Part shown: piece after piece, positions 25,987-35,516 of the stretch
Position numbering within the stretch: the first letter of the stretch is position 1
Layout: each line of letters opens with the position of its first letter
Origin: Methylomonas sp. LL1
GTDB lineage: Bacteria; Pseudomonadota; Gammaproteobacteria; Methylococcales; Methylomonadaceae
Direction: 5' to 3'
Assembly (NCBI RefSeq): GCF_015711015.1
Contig: NZ_CP064653.1
Coordinates: 4,092,001 to 4,156,000, forward strand
Length of the DNA stretch: 64,000 bases
Notes under the pieces: generated by a model
Seen by the model: the letters and a program-made list of their open reading frames with translations, nothing else
What the model was told of the DNA's origin: nothing
Database searches by the model: none
Program-made: the position numbers and the translations under genes

Positions 25987-26024
25987 AGGCCGGTTAAATC
26001 TCGCCAACCCTCGGAGATATTGAT

Positions 26025-26402
26025 ATGAAAAAATACTACCTGATCCCGGCTTTTATCTTGATCATCGCTGGTTGCAAGTTTCAACAGCCGGATTATTTGG
26101 CAGTTGTCACGCCGGCTGAATTAAATACTATTCTGCAACAGCGGGATATATTCCTGGTCGATGTGCACACGCCGGAACAGCAACACATCAAAGGCACCGA
26201 CGTTTTTATTCCGTATAACGAAATTGAGCAGCACCAAGACAAATTGCCCAAAGATAAAAATACCCCTATTTACCTGTATTGCGAAGGCGGACCGATGGGT
26301 AATGCCGCGGCCCGCTCTCTACACGAATTAGGCTACGATAATTTATTTAATCTTGGCGGCGGCACCAATGCCTGGCGAAAAGCGGGATTTGGGTTTGAAT
26401 AG
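26025..26402 (+). CDS. Rhodanese-domain lipoprotein
   Basis: The 125-residue protein has a lipoprotein signal with lipobox LIIAGC (Cys16) and one rhodanese domain whose loop Cys lies in YLYCEGGPMGNAA. Rhodaneses move sulfane sulfur or bind oxyanions; as a lipoprotein this one works at the periplasmic face. GGAG stands 9 bp before ATG 26025. It is monocistronic and converges on the GGDEF-EAL gene. Confidence 0.85.
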   Translation: MKKYYLIPAFILIIAGCKFQQPDYLAVVTPAELNTILQQRDIFLVDVHTPEQQHIKGTDVFIPYNEIEQHQDKLPKDKNTPIYLYCEGGPMGNAAARSLHELGYDNLFNLGGGTNAWRKAGFGFE

Positions 26403-26513
26403 CCGAAGGCCTATTGATTTTTATGGGTTGGTTTCGGTGTTCCGAAGGATTATTTTCTCCGGCCACGTTATGGTTATGATTGCGAGGCCATTAAGGCTTG
26501 ATGCCCGGTCCGG

Positions 26514-28655
26514 CTAGCGCGGGTAGTGAGCATGAATGGGGTGCGCGCGGAAACCGCGGCAAAATTCGGCAAAATCTTGAGCCGGCATGGGCTTGGCCAG
26601 TAAATAGCCTTGCAGCAGATGGCAGCCCTCTTGATTTAGAAAGGCGGCCTGTTCGACGGTTTCGACCCCTTCGGCTATCACTTCCAGGCCCAGGCCGCGC
26701 GCCATCGCGATAATGGCGCGAATGATGGTGGCGTCGCTGGGATCGTCGATGCAATCGCGGACAAAGGATTGGTCGATCTTTAAAACATCCAGCGGAAATT
26801 GCTTTAAATAACTGAGGCTCGAATAGCCGGTGCCGAAATCGTCCACCGCGAAGCGTAGTCCGGCCTGCCTGAGGGTTTTGAAGGTACGTTGGCTTTCTTC
26901 GGTGGGTCTAAGTAGGCAGCTCTCGGTCAGTTCCAGTTCCAAGATACCGGACGAGTCGGGAAGCCGGCGGGACAGAATCTCCAGCGTGCGCTTGGCAAAA
27001 TCCGGATGCCAAAATTGCGGTGGCGCCACATTGACGCCGACATGGAAGTCGTTATCGACTAGGCCCGCATTTCGCCATTCGGCCAGCGTGATCAATGCGG
27101 TTTCCAATACCCATTCGCCGATAGGCAGAATCAGGCCGGTTTCTTCCGCCAGCGGGATGAATTCGGCCGGCGATACCCACAGGTCTTGAAATTGCCAGCG
27201 CAGCAACGCTTCGGCACCCACCAGTCGTCCGTTCAGCCTGTTATATTTGGGTTGAAAGTGCAGCAATAGTTCGTTCTGTTCCAGCGCCCGTTTCAGGCCG
27301 TTTTCCAGGTTAAGACGGCGTACTCCACGCTGTTGTAGCGACGGGTTATAAAACCGATAGGTATTACGGCCATGTTCCTTGGCTTCGTACATGGCGCAAT
27401 CGGCATTGCGGGTCAGCACTTCGCCGTCTTGGCCGTCGTGCGGATATAAGGCAATACCGACACTGAAACTGGTGCTGATGTCGTGTTCATTGATTGAAAA
27501 CGGCCGGCTCAAGGCTTCGCCGATTTGTTGCGCCACCCGGCCGGCATCCAGCCTGGCCTGATCATAATTTAGGCTCAGATCATTCAGTATGATGATGAAT
27601 TCATCACCGCCCATGCGGGCCACGGTGTCGCAGGCTCTGAGCTGTTGGCGCAGGCGGTTTGCCACATCCTGCAGCAAATTATCCCCAAAGGAATGCCCCA
27701 GGGTGTCGTTGACGTATTTGAAGCGGTCCAGGTCCAGAAACAATAGAGCCGCCGAGTTTTTGCGGCGGTGGGCTTGGGCCATTGCCAGTTTTAAATGATC
27801 CTTGAGCAAGGTGCGATTGGCCAATCCGGTTAGGTCGTCGTAAAAGGCCTGACGCTCCAGCATGGCCTGATAGCTTTGAACCTCGCTCCGGTAATCGCCG
27901 AGCCAATTGGTCATCAGATTGAAGGCCTTGCCCAGTTCCCGCAGTTCGGGACCGCCGCTTTGCAGGGATACCGGTTCCAAGCGGCCCTCGATAACGTCAT
28001 GGGCGGCTTCGCCTAAACGTTTCAACGGTAAGGTGATGCGCGCGGTCATGGTCAGCGAAACGGCGAGGCTGATGGCCAGTATCACCAGTACCACGGCCAG
28101 CACCAGCATGAAAGTGTTTCTCAGAATATCCTCGAAATAAGCCAGATTCATGCTGATTTTGACTTGGCCTATCACGCGCGGCTTGGCCTGCGCATCCAGG
28201 AACAACGCATCTTCATCCAGAAACCCCTTGCTGGCAATGGGCTGGTTGATTTCGCTGAAGCCTTGGCCGCCGGAAACCACCCACCAGCGCCAGAAATTGA
28301 GGGATGAGCGGCTATCGGCGGTTCGATCGGATGTAGACGCGGCGCTTTCCCGTCTGAGTTCGGCCAAGGTTTGGCCGTGATTATCGAGGATAGCCACATT
28401 GGCCAGGTCGGGTAAATCCGCCAAACGTGAAATCTGGCTTTCCAATAACGGGTTTTGATGGGTGTAGACCGCATATTCGCTGGTCTCGGCCAATAAGGCG
28501 GCCAGCGCCAGATTATATTCCTGGCGGGCTTCGAATTGGCGCGCAAGCAAGGTATAGGTAACGATAAAGCCGACGCATAGCGCGGTCAACAGTACCAGGG
28601 CCGCGTTCAGCAAGTTAAAGCGCTTGGCCATGGTCAATGCTTGAAGGAGTCTCAT
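26514..28655 (-). CDS. Membrane GGDEF-EAL protein (cyclic-di-GMP turnover)
   Basis: The 713-residue protein has a first membrane helix (13-38), a periplasmic sensor region (40-178), a second helix (180-203), a HAMP domain, a GGDEF domain with intact MGGDEF (349-353) and inhibitory site RACD (340-343), and an EAL domain (GAEALLRW at 481, ELTES, DDFGTGYSSL, AEGVET). Both active sites look complete, so it may be bifunctional. It overlaps the substrate-binding-protein gene by four bases, which suggests that its sensor responds to the ligand of that protein. Confidence 0.92.
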   Translation of the reverse strand: MRLLQALTMAKRFNLLNAALVLLTALCVGFIVTYTLLARQFEARQEYNLALAALLAETSEYAVYTHQNPLLESQISRLADLPDLANVAILDNHGQTLAELRRESAASTSDRTADSRSSLNFWRWWVVSGGQGFSEINQPIASKGFLDEDALFLDAQAKPRVIGQVKISMNLAYFEDILRNTFMLVLAVVLVILAISLAVSLTMTARITLPLKRLGEAAHDVIEGRLEPVSLQSGGPELRELGKAFNLMTNWLGDYRSEVQSYQAMLERQAFYDDLTGLANRTLLKDHLKLAMAQAHRRKNSAALLFLDLDRFKYVNDTLGHSFGDNLLQDVANRLRQQLRACDTVARMGGDEFIIILNDLSLNYDQARLDAGRVAQQIGEALSRPFSINEHDISTSFSVGIALYPHDGQDGEVLTRNADCAMYEAKEHGRNTYRFYNPSLQQRGVRRLNLENGLKRALEQNELLLHFQPKYNRLNGRLVGAEALLRWQFQDLWVSPAEFIPLAEETGLILPIGEWVLETALITLAEWRNAGLVDNDFHVGVNVAPPQFWHPDFAKRTLEILSRRLPDSSGILELELTESCLLRPTEESQRTFKTLRQAGLRFAVDDFGTGYSSLSYLKQFPLDVLKIDQSFVRDCIDDPSDATIIRAIIAMARGLGLEVIAEGVETVEQAAFLNQEGCHLLQGYLLAKPMPAQDFAEFCRGFRAHPIHAHYPR

Positions 28656-29692
28656 CGAAACACCTCGGTCATTTCAGACAGCCAGCGATCGGCGATTTTC
28701 AGCTTCATGTGTTCGGCGGTTGTACTGTTCAACACCAGCTGAACTTTGCGTGGAAACAACGGTGCCAGCGCTTCGGGCGAGCTGTTTTTTTGCAAAATGG
28801 AATTCGCCAGTTCGGCGGCTTGGGTGCCGAGATCGGTATAGTCCCAGTCCAGGGCATACAAGGCGCCGGCTTTAACCCATTGAGCCGATAGGCCGATTAG
28901 CGGAACCCGATTTCGGAATGAATACAGCAATAGTTCTCGCACGGAGGCTGCGTTATAAGCCACCGTGCCGTCGACCGCCCACACCGCGTCCAGTTGTGGT
29001 GGTAGATTCTGCAGCAGCGCGGGCAAATCCTCGGCGCTTGAGGCGGCGGCCTGAGTCAGGCTAATGCCTTCGGCTCGAGCCTGTTGCTCTAGGGCCTGAT
29101 AGAGATCCGCGCTGTGTTGAGGGGCATGGATCACGGCGATTTGTTGCGCATCGGGCAATAAACGGCGTAGCCATAGCCATTGTAAACTCGCCGGAAAATT
29201 TAAGCCGACCGCTGTCGCATTGGGATGTTGACGTAATTCGTCGGTGTCGAGCACCAGTCCGGCCACCAATGGCGTTTTTTGAGGTTGTGCCAATGCAATA
29301 CGGGTAGCCGGCGTGCCCAGCGTCAGGATTAAACTGGCGGGATGTGTTCGCAGTTGTTCGGCAAAGGTCTCGGTTTCGGCATTGCCGGTTAGCGTCTGAA
29401 TTCGATACTCGGCCTGCAAATGTTGCTCGGCCAGATGGGTCTTGAAGCCATCCAGCGCCTGTTGGTAGGGTGGGCTGTCGTGGCTCAGCAGAATCAGGAT
29501 GTCGGTTTCCGCCCGGACCGGCCAGGATAATCCCAGCCCGATCAATAACCTAAACAATAAACGGCACGTATGGCCGGCGATTACCGTCAGCCAGTCGTTG
29601 CCGCGTTCGTGGCGGCTCGGCCGGCGATTCGCCCGAGGGGCGATAACCGCATAATAAATTCGGATTTTTTGTCTCCGCTTGGCTAGGGTCAA
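28652..29692 (-). CDS. ABC-type substrate-binding protein (PF04392-like)
   Basis: The 346-residue frame encodes a late-starting signal sequence (LLFRLLIGLGLSWPVRAE, about 45-62) and a two-lobed periplasmic binding protein of the ABC_sub_bind group (LILTLGTPATRIALAQ; VGLNFPASLQWLWLRRLLPDAQQIAVIH; VDGTVAYNAASVRELL). The frame begins at TTG 29692 overlapping the TonB gene stop; the true start may be further in. No permease or ATPase gene is nearby, so it probably acts as a ligand sensor for the GGDEF-EAL protein. Confidence 0.8.
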   Translation of the reverse strand: MTLAKRRQKIRIYYAVIAPRANRRPSRHERGNDWLTVIAGHTCRLLFRLLIGLGLSWPVRAETDILILLSHDSPPYQQALDGFKTHLAEQHLQAEYRIQTLTGNAETETFAEQLRTHPASLILTLGTPATRIALAQPQKTPLVAGLVLDTDELRQHPNATAVGLNFPASLQWLWLRRLLPDAQQIAVIHAPQHSADLYQALEQQARAEGISLTQAAASSAEDLPALLQNLPPQLDAVWAVDGTVAYNAASVRELLLYSFRNRVPLIGLSAQWVKAGALYALDWDYTDLGTQAAELANSILQKNSSPEALAPLFPRKVQLVLNSTTAEHMKLKIADRWLSEMTEVFR

Positions 29693-31662
29693 AACTCGTA
29701 GCTCACCAGCAAACGCAGATTTCGCCCGTCCTGGGGGATGACATCGGGTACCAAGGGCGGACTGGCGGGATCGACATAGCGTTGATTGAACAGGTTATAC
29801 AAGCCGCCGGTCAGTTCCAGGCCCGGTAGCCAGCGGCGTGATAACAGGGTTAGGTTGGTGACGGTATAGCCATCCGCGCGCGCACCGTCATTCGTGGCTC
29901 GGGAACTGATGTATTGTACTTCAAGACCGGCAAATAATTTTTCCCGCCACAGCGGCGCGCTCAGATTGAGTTTGATCATGTGCAATGGCGCATTCGGCGC
30001 GGTGCCGACACCGTCTATCCTGCTTTGCTGGTAGGTATGGCTGAGACGGCCCTCGAATTGCTCGAAACGTCCCTTAAGTTGAGTTTCCAGGCCATGCGCC
30101 TCGGCATTGCCCTGATTGTGAAATTGTCTGACGCCCGCATTCGAACGGTTCAAATTGATCAGATCGGTCAAGCGGTTGTAATAGGGGCTGACACGCAGAT
30201 CGAAATATTCGTTTAAACGTTGTTCCCAGACTATCTCGTAGGTTTCGATTTGTTCCGGTTTTAGGCTGGGATTGCCTATCCAGGGGGTAGAGCCTTGGCA
30301 GCAGGTATAAACGCTTTCAAAGGCATTCGGCGCTCGAAAAGCGGTGCCGTAGAGTAATTTTAACGTGGTGCCGGCGGTCGGCTCGTAGATTAGTCCGAGA
30401 CGGGGATTGAAGGTGCCGCCGAAGCTGTCGTAATGGTCCCAGCGGCCACCGGCTTGCAGACTCAAATTCTGCAAAATAGTCCATTCGTCTTGTAGATAAA
30501 TGCCGTAAATGCTGCTGGTCTGGCGGTTGTCGGCGTAGAGGAAATAGGGGTCTTGATCATGATTGGCCATCAGCTGTAAATAATTGCGCCGATACTCGCT
30601 GCCCAGCGTCAGCCGGTGATCGTCGAAAAAAGTATGGCTTAATAATACTTCGCCGCCAAACCATTGGCCTTGCCAGAGGTCTTGGTTGTCGACGCGTTGG
30701 GACGCCGAAATCCGGTAGGGCAATACATCATCGAATTCGTAGCTATCCCAAAATACTCGGGAGGTTAGCTCCCAGTCGCCGCTAAAATTATGATGATAAT
30801 TCAGGTCGGCATAGGCGCGGCGATCACGATAGTGGGTATCGGCTTCACCGAAAGTGGTGCCGGTGGTACCGGTGGGTAAATATTTCTTGCGCCCCATCCA
30901 GCTGCCGCTGAGGGTAAAATCGTCCCAGGCCAGTTTGCCGAACAGGCGGTCGACTTCCTCGCCATCCAGGTTACGGGCCGTCCCCGAGCCGGGATAATAT
31001 AGGTTTTCGTGGCCGTCGCTGTTGTAATGGCTGGCGGACAGGAATGATTCCAAGCCGTTGGCAAATTTTTTGCCGTGGCTGACCTGGCCTCGATGGCTAT
31101 CATAGCTGGCCATTTCGCCGGCCAGGCGAGTGCCTTGCAGGTCGCGTCCGCGCTGGGTGATCACATTGACCACCGCGAACAGCGCGCTGCTGCCGTACAG
31201 GGATGATGAAGGTCCGCGCACTACTTCCACCCGTTCGATGTTTTCCACATCCACCAGAAAATCTCGGCCTAGGCCGGCATAGTCCTGTAAGTTTTCGTTG
31301 ACGCGGTGGCCGTCGATCAAGACCAGGATACGCGTGTTGTAGTCGCCGGGCGGGGCAAAGCCGCGTACGCCGGCGTGATGATAGGCGCGATCATAGGTGC
31401 TTATGAAACCGGGCAGGCTACCGAGCATCGCCGCCACGGTACGCCAGCCGTAGCGCTTGATTTGCTCGGAGCTGATAATGTCGACCGATGCAGGGGCCTT
31501 GGTGATGGGCTGCTCGTGCCGGGACGCGCTGAATACCGAGGGTAATTCACTGAATAGTAACGCTTGCTCATCGGTCGCTTGGACTGACTGCAAATCGTCT
31601 TCCGCGGAGACTGTTAGACAGAAACTCAGCAAGGCTGCAGTCAGAAGCGGATAAATATGCAC
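29689..31662 (-). CDS. TonB-dependent outer-membrane receptor
   Basis: The receptor has a plug domain (SVDIISSEQIKRYGWRTVAAMLGSLPGF; RVEVVRGPSSSLYGSSALFAVVNVIT) and a 22-strand-type barrel ending in VSYEF, with a terminal Phe as required for barrel insertion. I prefer the GTG at 31662 because it gives a compact signal peptide ending TVSAED; the open frame continues to a TTG at 31701 and no ribosome site decides. Plug features resemble vitamin B12/siderophore receptors, but the ligand cannot be named. It is first in a three-gene operon. Confidence 0.88.
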   Translation of the reverse strand: MHIYPLLTAALLSFCLTVSAEDDLQSVQATDEQALLFSELPSVFSASRHEQPITKAPASVDIISSEQIKRYGWRTVAAMLGSLPGFISTYDRAYHHAGVRGFAPPGDYNTRILVLIDGHRVNENLQDYAGLGRDFLVDVENIERVEVVRGPSSSLYGSSALFAVVNVITQRGRDLQGTRLAGEMASYDSHRGQVSHGKKFANGLESFLSASHYNSDGHENLYYPGSGTARNLDGEEVDRLFGKLAWDDFTLSGSWMGRKKYLPTGTTGTTFGEADTHYRDRRAYADLNYHHNFSGDWELTSRVFWDSYEFDDVLPYRISASQRVDNQDLWQGQWFGGEVLLSHTFFDDHRLTLGSEYRRNYLQLMANHDQDPYFLYADNRQTSSIYGIYLQDEWTILQNLSLQAGGRWDHYDSFGGTFNPRLGLIYEPTAGTTLKLLYGTAFRAPNAFESVYTCCQGSTPWIGNPSLKPEQIETYEIVWEQRLNEYFDLRVSPYYNRLTDLINLNRSNAGVRQFHNQGNAEAHGLETQLKGRFEQFEGRLSHTYQQSRIDGVGTAPNAPLHMIKLNLSAPLWREKLFAGLEVQYISSRATNDGARADGYTVTNLTLLSRRWLPGLELTGGLYNLFNQRYVDPASPPLVPDVIPQDGRNLRLLVSYEF

Positions 31663-32047
31663 GGATATGTCATCAAGTTGGGTGTATTTGATTGGCAACA
31701 ACTGCCCGGAACCGGTTTCCTCGCACTAGTCACCGACAAAGTAAAGGCTTCGAGGGTTATTGGTTACAAGTAGTAAGGTTATTATTTGGGCGATGATACT
31801 ACGCAACGAAATGCCGGAAAGCAATGCCAATTTCCATCGCTAATGCAGGTGAATCAAGGGCGGAGCTAGTGTCTGAGTCTGTCATGACATGCGCGCCTGG
31901 ATGGCTGTCGGGGAATGAACAATTGAGTTAAGACGGATAGAATTTGGCGCAAGCGGTTAAGCGCGAAACCAATAGTCTCTCAATCCGCCCGGAAGAATAG
32001 GGGGAATTAGTTTTCGATTAGCTGGCCGGTATCTCTCCGATATTGGC

Positions 32048-32089
32048 GGCTGTAGCCGCGACTCGAGACTTTCGGTCGCGGCTACAGCC
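32048..32089. repeat. 15-bp inverted repeat (hairpin)
   Basis: GGCTGTAGCCGCGAC is followed after 12 bases by GTCGCGGCTACAGCC, a perfect stem. No T-run lies on either side, so it looks more like a REP-type element or protein site than a terminator. It differs from both other repeat families. Confidence 0.6.
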
Positions 32090-32188
32090 CACGGATTCAA
32101 TATCTACTGATGAAAGCGCCGGAATGTTGGTGACTTAAGGTGATTTTTGAGAAAGTTTGTACCCATTGCCAATGTCAAATATGTGTCG

Positions 32189-32250
32189 TTGGCTGAGCGG
32201 AGCCGAAGCGAACGGTTGACTTCGACTCCGCTCAGTCAACGGCAAACTGC
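32189..32250. repeat. Palindromic repeat, family B, copy 1
   Basis: A 62-bp unit with 16-bp arms CTGAGCGGAGCCGAAG / CTTCGACTCCGCTCAG (one mismatch) and an 11-base centre, plus a conserved tail TCAACGGCAAACTGC. It lies 5 bp beyond the phoU stop. Copy 2 at 52519-52580 differs at only four positions. Confidence 0.85.
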
Positions 32251-32255
32251 AACGG

Positions 32256-32978
32256 TTAGTGAGAAGAAGCATTCACCGTTTTTTCCAGCTCTTCGCGGCT
32301 AAGATGGCGAACATCCTTGCCTTTGACCATATAGATTACATGCTCGCAGACATTGCAGGAATGGTCGCCGATTCGTTCCAGCGCGCGGGCGGTCCACAGC
32401 ATGTCCAGCGCGCGGGTAATATTACGCGGATCTTCCATCATCTGCGTAATCAACTGCCGGGTAATACTGGTGTATTCGCGGTCGACCTTGCTGTCTTGCG
32501 CGGTAATCGCGATCACTTCCTCGGTATCGGTACGGGCATACGCATCCAGCGCGCCATTGAGCATTTCCTTAACCATTTCCAGCAAGTGCTCGATTTCATA
32601 ATATTTATCCTGGTAATAATCGGCACCTTCCAAACGCATGGTCATTTTGGCGATCCGGGCGGCCTCATCGCCTATGCGTTCCAAATCGGTAATAATCTTG
32701 ATGGTCGCAATCAACATACGTAAATCGAATGCGGCCGGCTGACGCTTGGCCATGATTTCGGTGCATTCATGATCGATGTCCTTTTCCAGCGTATTGACCA
32801 GTTGATCCTGCTGTATGACTTTTTCGGCGCTTTCGATGTCGAAACCCATGAAGGCTCTGGTCGCCAGATCGACTTGTTGTTCTACCAGGCCGCCCATGGT
32901 CAACACCTTATTGCGGATGTCTTCCATTTCCTTGTTGAACTGCCGGGAAATATGTTGATTGATGATGCTGTTATCCAT
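32256..32978 (-). CDS. phoU: Phosphate signalling protein PhoU
   Basis: The 240-residue all-helical protein carries the two PhoU repeats, each with the metal-binding signature (DLRMLIATIKIITDLERIGDEAARIA; MLWTARALERIGDHSCNVCEHVIYM). It restrains the PhoR/PhoB response when phosphate is plentiful by acting with the Pst transporter. It starts 11 bp after the pstB stop and is the last gene of the pst operon. Confidence 0.96.
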   Translation of the reverse strand: MDNSIINQHISRQFNKEMEDIRNKVLTMGGLVEQQVDLATRAFMGFDIESAEKVIQQDQLVNTLEKDIDHECTEIMAKRQPAAFDLRMLIATIKIITDLERIGDEAARIAKMTMRLEGADYYQDKYYEIEHLLEMVKEMLNGALDAYARTDTEEVIAITAQDSKVDREYTSITRQLITQMMEDPRNITRALDMLWTARALERIGDHSCNVCEHVIYMVKGKDVRHLSREELEKTVNASSH

Positions 32979-32989
32979 GAATTCTGCTC

Positions 32990-33823
32990 CTAACCGTAAC
33001 GACCGGTAATATAATCTTCGGTTTGTTTTTTAGCCGGGTTGGTGAATAGATCGCTGGTTTCACCAAACTCGATCAGCTCTCCCATGTACATGAACGCGGT
33101 GTAATCGGAAACCCGCGCGGCTTGCTGCATGTTGTGCGTGACGATGACGATGGTATATTTTTCCTTGAGTTCGTCGATCAGTTCTTCGATTTTCAAGGTC
33201 GAAATAGGGTCCAGCGCCGAGGCCGGTTCGTCCAGCAAAATCACTTCCGGTTCGATCGCGATTGCTCGGGCGATTACCAAACGTTGCTGTTGGCCGCCGG
33301 ACATGCCTAGCGCATTGTCGTTCAGACGGTTTTTGACCTCGTCCCACAGTGCCGCGCCGCGCAACGATTTCTCGACGATTTCATCCAATATCCGTCTGTC
33401 GTTGATGCCTTGAATTCGCAAACCGTAAGCCACATTTTCATAAATGCTTTTAGGGAAGGGGTTGGGTTTTTGAAACACCATGCCGACCCGGCGCCGTAAT
33501 GCCGCCACATTGATGCTTTTGTCGTAAATATCCTCGCCGTCCAGCAGCAACTTGCCCTGAATCGTCACGCCATCGACCAGATCGTTCATCCGGTTGATAC
33601 AGCGTAACAAGGTGGACTTACCGCAACCGCTGGGGCCGATATAGGCGGTGACTTTTTTACGCGGCATTTGCATGCTGACATTGTGCAGCGCCTGTTTACT
33701 GCCGTAAAACAGGTTGAGGTTCTCGACGCTGATACAGGTGTCGAACGTGTCGCGGTTATTTTTATCCGCTCGATTCAGCGCATTGATGTCAATGGCATGG
33801 GGTTTTCTTGCTTCTGTTGTCAT
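32990..33823 (-). CDS. pstB: Phosphate ABC transporter ATP-binding protein PstB
   Basis: The 277-residue ATPase has Walker [11 protein letters not shown]-loop FQKPNPFP, signature [10 protein letters not shown], Walker [13 protein letters not shown] and the H-switch THNMQQAA. The ATG at 33823 is chosen; the frame runs open to 33916, but that extension overlaps pstA. It drives phosphate import through PstA/PstC. Confidence 0.96.
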   Translation of the reverse strand: MTTEARKPHAIDINALNRADKNNRDTFDTCISVENLNLFYGSKQALHNVSMQMPRKKVTAYIGPSGCGKSTLLRCINRMNDLVDGVTIQGKLLLDGEDIYDKSINVAALRRRVGMVFQKPNPFPKSIYENVAYGLRIQGINDRRILDEIVEKSLRGAALWDEVKNRLNDNALGMSGGQQQRLVIARAIAIEPEVILLDEPASALDPISTLKIEELIDELKEKYTIVIVTHNMQQAARVSDYTAFMYMGELIEFGETSDLFTNPAKKQTEDYITGRYG

Positions 33824-33860
33824 TGTGTTTAATCCAAACGTGTCATGTTGAAGAACAACA

Positions 33861-35516
33861 TTAATTTTCCAGTGCGCGGTATTTTTCCCGGAGGTTATTG
33901 CGGATGGCGATCGCAAACATGTTCAGGCCGATAATGACCATCACCAGCAACAGGGAGGTGGCGTATACCAAGGGGCGGGCCGCTTCGACGTTGGGGCTTT
34001 GGAAGCCGACATCGTAGATATGAAAACCCAAATGCATGAATTTTCTATCCAGATGCAGATAAGGGAAATTGCCGTCCAGCGGTAAAGTCGGCGCCAATTT
34101 GACCACGCCCACCAGCATCAACGGCGCGACTTCGCCGGCCGCGCGCGCCACCGCCAGAATCAGGCCGGTCATGATCGCCGGGCTGGCCATCGGTAACACG
34201 GTTCGCCACAGGGTTTCGGCCTTGGTAGCGCCCAACGCCAGACTGCCTTCGCGTATCGATTTGGGTATCCGCGACAAGCCTTCCTCGGTGGCGACGATCA
34301 CCACCGGCAGGGTCAGCAAGGCCAGGGTCAAGGAGGCCCACAATAACCCTGGTGTGCCGAATACAGGTGCCGGCGCGGCTTCTGGGTAAAACAGCTTGTC
34401 GATGTTGCCGCCGACGATGTAGACGAAAAAGCCCAGGCCGAATACGCCATATACAATCGACGGTACGCCGGCCAGATTATTGACCGCGATGCGGATGATG
34501 CGGGTAATGAAACCTTGCTTGGCGTATTCGCGCAGATAAACCGCGGCAATCACCCCAAACGGTGTCACCACCACCGCCATCAGCATGACCATCAAAACCG
34601 TACCGAAGATGGCCGGAAAGATACCGCCCTCGGTATTGGCTTCGCGCGGTTCTTCGCTGACGAAGGCAATGAAGTTTTTAACGTATTCAACCGATTTATC
34701 CAATAGACTCATCGCGTTCGGTCGAGTCAGCTTTACCACCCGATTCAACGGAATGGTGATTTCACGGCCGCCGGCTTCCGAAACCACGATGCTGCAACAT
34801 TTGATCTCCTTGTTCAGCTTGGCCAGTTGCTCTTGAATGACTTTGTATTCTTGTTCAAGGGCCAATTTTTGCGCGGCAAACTCTTGTCGCTTGCTTTCGT
34901 CCCATTGGTTTTTTAGTTCCAGAGCCCGCTGTTTCAAGCGTAAGCGTTCCAGATTGTAGTTGATCGCTCCCACTTCCTTGTTTTGTAGATCATCGATTTC
35001 TTCGAACAATGCCAGATCTTGTGCCAGCTTGTCTTGCGCGACGTCCCAGGCTTGTTCGCCTTCGGCTATTACCGCCCCGTCTTGCTTGACGGCTACCAAG
35101 CGGCCGTAAAAGTTCCCCCATTCCCGACGTTCGACTTCGATCAAATTATCCGGCGTACTTTTCTGGCGGATGTATTGATCCTGTATCCAGCGAAAGTCGC
35201 TGCCCAGAATATCGCGGTTGCCGGTCTTGACCAGAAATTGCAGTAAATACTCGGCTCCGTTCAATACCTCATGTCCGGCGGCCCTGGCTTGAGCTTCGTG
35301 CAACAAAGATTGGTCGACTTCCTCGCCGATGATCACGCTAGCCTGACCTTGCTGGTCTTGATAGTGATATTCGACAATGTCGGCTGGCCAGAAATGTCCC
35401 AGCCCCCGGATCGCAATCAACAACAACAAACCCAGCACCAGCAGTAAATTGATACTGACCGCGCCGGCAGTCATCCAGATCCACGGCGAACCGCTTTTAA
35501 ACCATGTTTTAATCAT
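33861..35516 (-). CDS. pstA: Phosphate ABC transporter permease PstA (extended form)
   Basis: The 551-residue protein is nearly twice the usual length of PstA. Residues 1-270 form an extension with one membrane helix and a coiled-coil-rich periplasmic part ([21 protein letters not shown]). The C-terminal half is the permease with about six helices and the EAA loop ([22 protein letters not shown]). Extended PstA proteins occur together with extended PstC in many Gammaproteobacteria. It overlaps pstC by four bases. Confidence 0.95.
   Translation of the reverse strand: MIKTWFKSGSPWIWMTAGAVSINLLLVLGLLLLIAIRGLGHFWPADIVEYHYQDQQGQASVIIGEEVDQSLLHEAQARAAGHEVLNGAEYLLQFLVKTGNRDILGSDFRWIQDQYIRQKSTPDNLIEVERREWGNFYGRLVAVKQDGAVIAEGEQAWDVAQDKLAQDLALFEEIDDLQNKEVGAINYNLERLRLKQRALELKNQWDESKRQEFAAQKLALEQEYKVIQEQLAKLNKEIKCCSIVVSEAGGREITIPLNRVVKLTRPNAMSLLDKSVEYVKNFIAFVSEEPREANTEGGIFPAIFGTVLMVMLMAVVVTPFGVIAAVYLREYAKQGFITRIIRIAVNNLAGVPSIVYGVFGLGFFVYIVGGNIDKLFYPEAAPAPVFGTPGLLWASLTLALLTLPVVIVATEEGLSRIPKSIREGSLALGATKAETLWRTVLPMASPAIMTGLILAVARAAGEVAPLMLVGVVKLAPTLPLDGNFPYLHLDRKFMHLGFHIYDVGFQSPNVEAARPLVYATSLLLVMVIIGLNMFAIAIRNNLREKYRALEN

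Larger units (their letters stand above)
31663..32255. other. Intergenic region upstream of the TonB operon and downstream of phoU
   Basis: No gene is seen. The operon promoter should lie next to 31662. I looked for a cobalamin riboswitch on the minus strand and found no B12 box. Two hairpins occupy the part near phoU: 32048-32089 and the repeat at 32189-32250. Confidence 0.4.

Noticed and set aside
31663..31960. Cobalamin riboswitch upstream of the TonB receptor gene
   Set aside because: The receptor plug looks somewhat BtuB-like, but the minus strand shows no B12 box and no convincing core fold.
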